Part shown: in pieces, positions 57,065 to 64,000 of the stretch | Numbering within the stretch: position 1 is the first letter of the stretch | How the letters are laid out: every line of letters starts with the position of its first letter | Assembly: GCA_026075535.2 (NCBI GenBank) | Contig: AP026541.1 | Coordinates: 8,804,001 to 8,868,000, forward strand | Direction of reading: 5' to 3' | DNA: 64,000 nt | Source: Tricholoma matsutake | Lineage: Eukaryota; Basidiomycota; Agaricomycetes; Agaricales; Tricholomataceae | The notes under the pieces: generated by a model | The model's database searches: none | What the model saw: only the letters and a program-made list of their open reading frames with translations | What the model was told of the DNA's origin: nothing | Translations under genes and position numbers: made by a program

Positions 57065-57342
57065 ATGCCCAGTATATGGGAAGATTGCAAAAATCAAATA
57101 ATAGCCTAAAAATAGAAAAGGTGGAGATAAGGCTGAATGACATCATACCAAGGGGTAGATGTCAGAAAGACTCCGCCTCTAAATATAAAACTGTCAACAT
57201 GCACAAATGTGATAGAAAGGGAAATTAGTAATAAAATAAGGAAAAATCATAGAAAATGAAGAATAGGAGGAAATGAAGTGAGGAAAAATATAGGACAAAC
57301 AAAAAATAGGAGAAACACAGGGAACCCCCTAGTCCCCTTACA
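57065..57342 (-). repeat. Truncated gypsy LTR copy D
   Basis: This is a decayed relative of LTRs A-C that starts only at the internal GCCCAGTATATG segment, so about 130 bp is missing on the left. It ends CCCCTTACA at 57342 and is followed by the polypurine tract (CTCTCTAAG on the plus strand), so it is the 3' LTR of element 2. Confidence 0.8.
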
Positions 57343-60210
57343 TCACCCCCTCTCTAAGATGCATCACCCCGATGCATCCAGAATCACATACAACCAAAGT
57401 CAGTGACTTGAATGTGACACAGTGCAGCAGTGTGCCATCCTTGACTAACTGAGGGGTGTTCACATTGGACTCCCACTGTCTCGATGTGTGAGGGAGTTTG
57501 GCAAGGTTTGAATCCCATGCATGGATGCCATCCAGTGTCTAAGAGGAAAGGGGTCTGTTGAGTAGAAGCATGGATGTGGTTGTTGTATCCAAACTTGGCC
57601 AAGAGAAGAAGATCGTCCCAATTGTCCTGGCACTCATTGATGAAGATGCAGATGTACTGCTCCAGTTCCTGGTTGACTCACTCAGTCTGGCTGTAAGTTT
57701 GCATGTGATAGGCGGTCGAAGCAAGGAGTTTGATCCCCAGGAGTCGGTACAGCTTGTGAGTGAACTCTGCCATGAACTGAGGGCCACTGTGGGTGGGAAT
57801 GAAGTGAGCATGTTTCCCCACTGAATCAACTAGGGCAAGGCAGGGGTTGACCCCTGGGTGTCAAATCTCATACCCTTACCCCTACCCCTGAACACCCTAC
57901 CCTTAGGGGTAAGGGTATGGAAACATATAAGGGTTGCCAAGGGTATGGGAGGGTTTGTCAAGGGTACAAGGGTTTGGCACAAAATCAACATATTTAGAGC
58001 AAAATTCATTTGAAAAGTGTTGATAACTATTGTATTTACTATTAATATCACATATTAATACCTCTTATTAACATATGAAAGCCATTATCATGTTGGACAA
58101 TCCCAAAATCTGAATTTAATTGAAGAAAATCTTGAATATGAGTCTTGGTAGCTGAAAAAATCAAATGATATTCTTACATACCCCTGGCATACCCATGTAC
58201 CCTTAGTAAGGGTACAGGGGTATGCAAGGGTATGAACTTCCAAACCCCTACCCTTACCCCTCATACCCTTAGCCCAAAAACACAAGGGTATACCCCTACC
58301 CCTGCCTTGCCTTAGAATCAACTGTGCACATCAGCACATCAAACCCATTTGACTCTGGCAACTCCACCACAAAGCTGACACTGACATCCCAACAACTCTC
58401 TGGAACAGGAAGAGGGTGTAGCTTGCCAATGGGTTTGTGATGAGGAATCTTGGTGCATAAGCAAAGGCCACAAGTATGACAATACTGACCAATGAGCCAT
58501 GACATTTGTGGCCACCAATAATTCAGTGAGGTGAGCTCCAAGGTCTTCCAGCGTCCAGGATGACCAGCAATCTGTGAGTCATAGTGTTGGGATATGATGT
58601 GCTGGTGAAGGTCTGGGTCATTGGGGACATAGGTGCAATCCCTGAAATACAACAAGTCCTCCTTTTCAGCCCACTCTGCCACTTGCAAGGAAAGGGTGGA
58701 TCCCTTCCTCAGTTCTTTAACAGCTCAGGCAACAACATCCTCATGTAAACCGCTACGGTTTGCATGACAAATGTCACGTAGAATGTCCCACTCCTCGCCC
58801 TGGGGTGTGATGCCTTCCAGTGCCCAAATGGTGAACTGGTCTGGCTGCAACAACACAATGTTTTGATTGTCATCGCTGTCATCCCCATGGTCTGCACATC
58901 GGGAGAGGGCATTGGTCTTCCCCATGCTATGACCTGGACAGTGGTGCAAGGAGAAGTCAAATCTGGATAGATACAGGGACCAATGAGCTTGATGACAGTT
59001 CAATTTCTTGGCCATCATAAAGTACTTGAGATTCTTGTGATCTGTCCAAATTTCCACCTTGTGTTGGGCACCCTCAAGGAAGTGTCACCATTCCTCGAGT
59101 GCATGCATTATCACCAACATCTCCTTGTCATGGATCTCATAGTTTTGCTCCACAGCACTAAGGCTTTTGGAGTAGAATGCAACAGGATGCCACTTCTGGT
59201 CCTCCAGAGACTGCTGAGACAACATGGCACCTGTTGCAAAGTCAGAACTGTCAGCTTCTACATGAAAAGGGTGCAAATTGGCAGCAAGTGACCATCTCCT
59301 TAAGCTTTTTGAACACCTCCTGTTGTGCATTATCCCAAGTCCATGCCTCCTTTCCTGTCAAGTTGAACAGTGGTCATGCATGATGTGAGAAATCCTTGAT
59401 AAAACACCAATAGAAATTGATGAAGCCCAGAAAAGACTGCACCTCTTTCTTGTTCATGGGCATTGGCCAAGCTGTGCCCCCATTCACCTGGATAGGATCC
59501 ATCTCCACCTGACCCTCTGAGATAATCATGCTGAGGTACTTGATATTGGTCTTCTCAAACTCGCACTTGTCATGGCAAAGGTAGAGTTTGTACTGTTGAA
59601 GTCATTACAGGACAAGGCGCATGATGTGACAATGCTCTTCAACTGTGTGAGTGAAGATGAGGATGTCATCGAGATAGATACAAACAATGCCTTTGAGGAT
59701 GAGGTCGTGGAAGATGTCATTCATCATGGTCTGAAAGGTGGCAGGACTATTAGTAAGGCCAAAGAACATGACAAATGGTTCAAAAAGACTGTGGTTGGTA
59801 TGAAAGGCCTTCCACTCATCTCCCTCTTTTATTATTATTGTAATCCCAATGGACGTTGAGCTTGGTGAAGTATTGGGCTCCATGGAGCTGGTTCACAAGT
59901 TTAGAGACGAGAGGTAATGGGTAGCAATTTTTGACTGTGATGTCATTGAGCCTTCTGTAGTCTTGAACTGGTTGAAGTGAGCCATCCTTCTTCTTGACAA
60001 AGAAAAAGAGAGAGGTCATGGGTGACTTTGATGGTTGAATATGTCCAGAGGCCAGGTGCTCATCGATGAACTGGTCAAGCTGTCGCTGTTCTTCAGGAGA
60101 GAGAGGATAGACCTTGCAGCATAAAGGGGTTGCACTGGGGGTGAGTTCAATTGTGTGATCCCATGGCTTGCGGCAGGGAGAGAGTCAAACAATTCCTTGG
60201 AGAACACATC
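57343..60210 (-). mobile_element. Decayed gypsy chromovirus (element 2)
   Basis: The minus-strand pol remnants align in order with element 1: a short integrase tail, integrase core and HHCC finger (58.3-58.7 kb), RNase H (58.7-59.3 kb, DHKNLKYF), and reverse transcriptase (59.6-60.0 kb, YLDDILIF). A deletion of roughly 490 bp near 57.48 kb removes the integrase C-terminal domain and the chromodomain. Numerous CG-to-TG/CA changes and several frameshifts and stops break the frames. A hAT-like MITE (57831-58314) interrupts the integrase, and element 3 is inserted at 60211, cutting off the rest. It is not functional. Confidence 0.88.
57831..58314. mobile_element. hAT-like MITE in the integrase of element 2
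   Basis: This 484 bp insertion is flanked by the perfect 8 bp duplication GAATCAAC (57823-57830 and 58315-58322). The ends are inverted repeats: TAGGGCAAGGCAGGGGT on the left, and the reverse complement of the right end TAAGGCAAGGCAGGGGT, one mismatch in 17. An 8 bp target duplication and TAGGG-type ends point to the hAT superfamily. Both subterminal regions are packed with copies of ACCCCTACCCTT/AAGGGTAGGGGT-like motifs, as in hAT transposase-binding regions. It has no transposase ORF. Removing it restores the integrase reading of the host element. Confidence 0.88.
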
Positions 60211-60645
60211 TATAAGGGCAACCTCAGCCTCTAGCAAAGGGAAATCCGAAGTTAAAATTATACTACATATTACAGGGATTGGGGGTGCACATAGCAAAGG
60301 GAAATCCAAAGAGAAAACTCTAAGGGTCCTTTTGCCAATGCCCAGTATATGTGAAGAGGGCAAAAATCAAATAATAATCTAAAAATAGAAAAGGCAGAGA
60401 TAGGCAGATCAAGGCTACCGAATGACATCATACCAAGGGGTAGATGTCAGAAGGGGTGCTCTGCCTCTAAATATGAAACTGTCAACATGCACAAATGTGA
60501 TAGAAAGGGAAATTAGTAATAAAATCTGGAAAAATCATAGAAAATGAAGAATAGAAGGAAATGAAGTGAGGAAAAATATAGAAAAAACGTAAAAAATAGG
60601 AGAAACACACAGGGCACCCCCCTAGTCCCCCCTAGTCCCCTTACA
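60211..60645 (-). repeat. Gypsy LTR copy E (3' LTR of element 3)
   Basis: This 435 bp LTR has TATAAGGGC and CCCCTTACA ends on the plus strand, with a local tandem duplication of CCCCCTAGTC near its right end. It is followed by the polypurine tract and integrase tail of element 3. Its left edge interrupts the RT-proximal part of element 2 pol, so element 3 inserted into element 2. It has fewer CpGs than LTR B. Confidence 0.87.
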
Positions 60646-63070
60646 TCACCCCCTCTCTAAGATGCATCACCCTGATGCATTTGAAATCACATATGACCAA
60701 AGTCAGTGACTTGAATGCGATGTGGTGCAGCAGTGTGCCATTGGTGAAATTCCTTGACTAACCGAGGGGCATTCACATCAGACTCTTCGACCCATGAGTT
60801 CTCCTCATACCCATAACCCTTCCAATGCACCAAATACTGGAGTTTTCCTCAATGCAACTGGCTGTCCAAGATTGACTCGACTTTGTATTGGGGTTCTCTC
60901 TCAATTACTGTAGGCAGTGGTGGTGGACATAAATGGCATCCCAGGAATGGATCTGGGGGAGCTGGAAGGAGTTTGATGACATGGAAGACTGGGTGGAGTC
61001 TGGACATGGAGGCTGGGAGGCGTAGCCAATAGGCATGCGTTCCAACACACTTGATGATGGGGAAAGGTCCCAGAAAGCGATGAGCAAGTTTATTGGACAG
61101 ACACATAGTGGAGATGTCACTGGAGTCAAGATAAACTCGATCACCAACCTTGTACTGAGGGGTTGGAGAATGGTGTTGGTTGTAAAAGTGTGCCATGTCG
61201 TCCTTCACCTTTGCCTCCTCCAAGCTATCCTGCATGTGTTCTGTGAACTCATTCACTGTCTCAATGTGTGAGGGAGTTTGGCGAGGTTCAAATCCCATGC
61301 GTGGATGTTGTCCAGTGTCTAAGAGGAAAGGGGTCTGGTGAGTGGAAGCATGGACATGGTTGTTGTATCCAAACTTGGCCAAGGGGAGAAGATTGTCCCA
61401 ATTGTCCTGGCACTCATTGACAAAGATGTGGATGTACTGCTCCAGTTCCTGGTTGACTCACTCAGTCTGGCTGTCAGTTTGTGGGTGATAAGTGGTTGAA
61501 GCAAGGAGTTTGATTCCCAGAAGTTGGTACAGCTCGCGAGTGAACTCTGTCATGAACTGAGGGCCATGGTCAGAGAGGAAAGCACCAGGAAGTCCATGTA
61601 ATTTCCACACATGGTGGAGATAGAGTCAGGCGGCACCCAGGGCACTGACAGTGGTGTGAGTGGGAATGAAGTGAGCATGTTTTCCCACTGAATCAACTGT
61701 GCACATCACTGCATCAAACCCATTTGACTCTGGCAACTCCACCACAAAGTCGATGCTGACAACATCCAATGACTCTCTGGAACAGGAAGAGGGTGTAGCT
61801 TGCCAATAGGTCTGTGATGAGGAATCTTGGTGCATAAGCAAAGGTCACAAGTGCAACAATACTGATCAATGAGTGGTGACATTTGTTGCCACCAATAATT
61901 CTGTGAGGTGAGCTCCAAGGTCTTCCAGTGTCCAGGATGACCAGCAATCTGTGAGTCATAGTGTTGGGATATGATGTGCTGGTGAAGGTCTGGGTCATTG
62001 GGGACATAGGTGCAATTCCTGAAATACAACAAGTCCTCCTTTTCAGCCCACTCTGCCGCATGCAAGGAAAGGGTGGATCCCTTCCTCAGTTCTTTAACAG
62101 CTTAGGCAACAACATCCTCATGTAAACTGCTATGGTTTGTGTGACAAATGTCACATAGGATGTCCTGCTCCTCACCCTGGGGTGCGATGCCTTCCAGTGC
62201 CCAAATGGTGAACTGGTCTGGCTGCAACAACACAATGTTTTGTTTGTCATCGCTGCCATCCCCATGGTCTGCACGTCGGGAGAGGGCATCAGTCTTCCCC
62301 ATGCTGCAACCCGGACAGTGGTGCAAGGAGAAGTTGAATCTGGATAGATACAGGGACCAACGAGCTTGACGATGGTTCAATTTCTTGGCCATCATAAAGT
62401 ACTTGAGATTCTTGTGATCCATCCAAATTTCCACCTTGTGTTGGGCACCCTCGAGGAAGTGTCGCCACTCCTCAAGCGCATGCATTATCACCAACATCTC
62501 CTTGTCATGGATCTCATAGTTTTGCTCTACAGCACTAAGGCTTTTGGAGTAGAACACAACAGGATGCCACTTCTGGTCCTCCAGAGACTGCTGAGACAAC
62601 ACGGCACCTGTTGCAAAGTCAGAACTGTCAGCTTCTACATGAAAAGGACGCGAATCATCAGCAAAGGTAAGAATGGGAGTGGAAGTGACCATCTCCTTAA
62701 GCTTTTTGAATGCCTCCTGTTGTGCATTATCCCACCTCCATGCCTCCTTTCCTGTCAAGTTGAACAGTGGTCATGCATGATGTGAGAAATCCTTGATAAA
62801 ACCGATAGAAATTGATGAAGCCCAGGAAAGACTGCACCTCTTTCTTGTTCATGGGCATCAGCCAAGCCTTGACCCTGTTCACCATGATAAGATCCATCTC
62901 CACCTGACCCTCTAAGATAATCAGGCCGAGGTACTCAATCTTGGTCTTCTCAAACTCGCACTTGTCCTGACAAAGGTAGAGTTTGTACTGTTGAAGCCAT
63001 TCTAGGACAAGGTGCGTGATGCAACAGTGCTCTTCAACTGTGCGAGTAAAGATGAGGATGTCATCAAGAT

Positions 63071-63373
63071 TAGTGTTTTGAGGTCCAGTTGGGTTGCAGT
63101 CTTTTGCAGTCTTTTCAAAAATTAAACTGCCTCCTACTACCTCAAACAATAAGATAAAATCATGACAATATTTGAGCAGATAGATCTGGCCAAAGACTGG
63201 GGGGTCATCTCTGGAACATAAGGATTCTGGTCAGTTATTATCAATATAATCACAAAATTTAATCATGGATAGAGAAGTGAAAATAATGGGGGGTCCTCTC
63301 TTTGACAAAATGATTTCATCCAGTCATTTCTGAGATACAGCAAAACAGCAAAAGACTGGACCTTGAAACACTA
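63071..63373. mobile_element. hAT-like MITE in the RT region of element 3
   Basis: This 303 bp insertion starts TAGTGTTTTGAGGTCCAGT and ends with the inverted version (ACTGGACCTTGAAACACTA), two mismatches in 19. The 8 bp flanks are ATCAAGAT (63063-63070) and GTCGAGAT (63374-63381). They correspond to a single GTCGAGAT in element 1, so this is an 8 bp target duplication in which the left copy has since changed at two G-to-A positions, each the G of a CpG. TAGTG ends plus an 8 bp duplication fit hAT. There is no ORF. Confidence 0.85.
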
Positions 63374-63663
63374 GTCGAGATAGATACAATCAATGCCTTC
63401 GAAGATGAGGTCATGGAAGATGTCGTTCATCATGGTCTGAAAGGTGGCAGGACTATTAGTAAGGCCAAAGAACATGACAAGCAGTTCAAAAAGACCACAG
63501 TTGGTACAAAAGGCTGCCTTCCACTCATTTCCCTCCTTTATCCTCACATTATTGTAGGCTGTAGCCCCAATGGATGTTGAGCTTGGTGAAGTATTGGGCT
63601 CCATGGAGCTGGTTCACGAGTTTGGAGATGAGAGGTAATGGGTAGCAATTTTTGACCGTGATG

Positions 63664-63857
63664 TGGAAGGAAGCTGGAGCTTCCAACACTCAAGACTCAT
63701 GGGCACAGAAACATGTAAGGAACTTAGTATATTTCGAGAGGGGAAAACTAAGATACAGTACACAAGTATTCAAGTATAGACTATATACTAATGGAATAAC
63801 ATGTGATAATAGACATGCATGTGATAATGCAATGCTGATGTAAGAGGCACTCTTACA
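63664..63857. mobile_element. LTR-like 194 bp insertion with 5 bp target duplication
   Basis: The insertion begins TGGAAGGAAG and ends CTCTTACA, has TG...CA ends, and is flanked by the perfect duplication TGATG (63659-63663 and 63858-63862). It interrupts the RT segment that is continuous in elements 1 and 2. Each end contains a short perfect hairpin: GGAAGCT/AGCTTCC near the left end and GTAAGAG/CTCTTAC at the right end. A solo LTR of a copia-type element is the simplest reading. Confidence 0.75.
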
Positions 63858-64000
63858 TGATGTCATTGAGCCTTCTGTAGTCTTGAACTGGTCAAAGTGA
63901 GCCATCCTTCTTCTTGAGAGAGAAAAAGGGAGAGGCCATGGGTGACTTCGATGGTTGAATACATCTGGAGGCCAGGTGCTCATCAATGAACTGGTCAAGC

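Larger units (their letters stand above)
60646..64000 (-). mobile_element. Decayed gypsy chromovirus (element 3), runs off the window
   Basis: The minus-strand pol aligns with element 1 from its integrase tail at 60.7-61.4 kb (GPY region; chromodomain interrupted by a stop at about 60.85 kb), through integrase (61.5-62.07 kb) and RNase H (62.1-62.76 kb), into reverse transcriptase (62.8-64.0 kb). CpGs are largely replaced by TG/CA. It carries two younger insertions, a hAT-like MITE (63071-63373) and an LTR-like element (63664-63857), both within the RT region. The 5' half with gag and the 5' LTR lies beyond the window. It is not functional. Confidence 0.88.

Noticed and set aside
57831..58314. 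CRISPR-like or telomeric array because of ACCCCTA/AGGGGTA units
   Set aside because: The units are irregular, lie in inverted orientation at the two ends, and are bounded by inverted repeats and an 8 bp duplication. This is a MITE in a eukaryotic genome.
57384..60019. Independent genes for the short minus-strand ORFs in 57-64 kb
   Set aside because: They are pieces of decayed gypsy pol. They align in order with element 1 and are broken by stops and insertions.

Overview
The window is nuclear DNA from a filamentous basidiomycete, most likely an Agaricomycete. The evidence is dense protein-coding genes split by many 48-60 nt GT-AG introns, a DNMT1-type maintenance DNA methyltransferase together with an RdRP, and Ty3/gypsy chromoviruses plus Ty1/copia and hAT-like elements. 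The species cannot be named from the sequence alone.

Layout. 1-8445 is a nest of retroelements on the minus strand: a nearly complete self-priming-type Ty3/gypsy chromovirus (1047-7095), an extra LTR with an integrase fragment on its left, and a broken copia gag with its LTR on its right. 8446-56431 is a gene-rich block: ATG9 (autophagy scramblase), an EH-domain protein, ECM15 (UPF0045), DNMT1, MCM7, two tandem kexins, POT1 (telomere protection), a four-TM orphan, a phosducin-like protein, an unrecognised minus-strand locus, RdRP, a TLC-domain protein, a metaxin/SAM37-like protein, VPS54 (GARP), an ECL1-family zinc protein and GID7/WDR26. 56432-64000 is a second retroelement nest holding two decayed relatives of the left chromovirus. 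These carry two hAT-like MITEs and an LTR-like insertion, each with a readable target-site duplication.

How the parts relate. Several gene pairs are divergent with only 25-103 bp between start codons: EH protein/ECM15, DNMT1/MCM7, POT1/TM protein and metaxin/VPS54. DNMT1 (maintenance methylation) and MCM7 (replicative helicase) sharing 103 bp suggests S-phase co-expression. The retroelement copies differ mainly by CpG-to-TpG/CpA changes, the mark expected from long-term cytosine methylation, and the window also encodes an intact DNMT1 and an intact-looking RdRP.

Gene models were built by hand from splice signals, reading frame and family motifs. Exon joins given with coordinates were checked for phase. 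Where only outer bounds are given, the internal exons are approximate.
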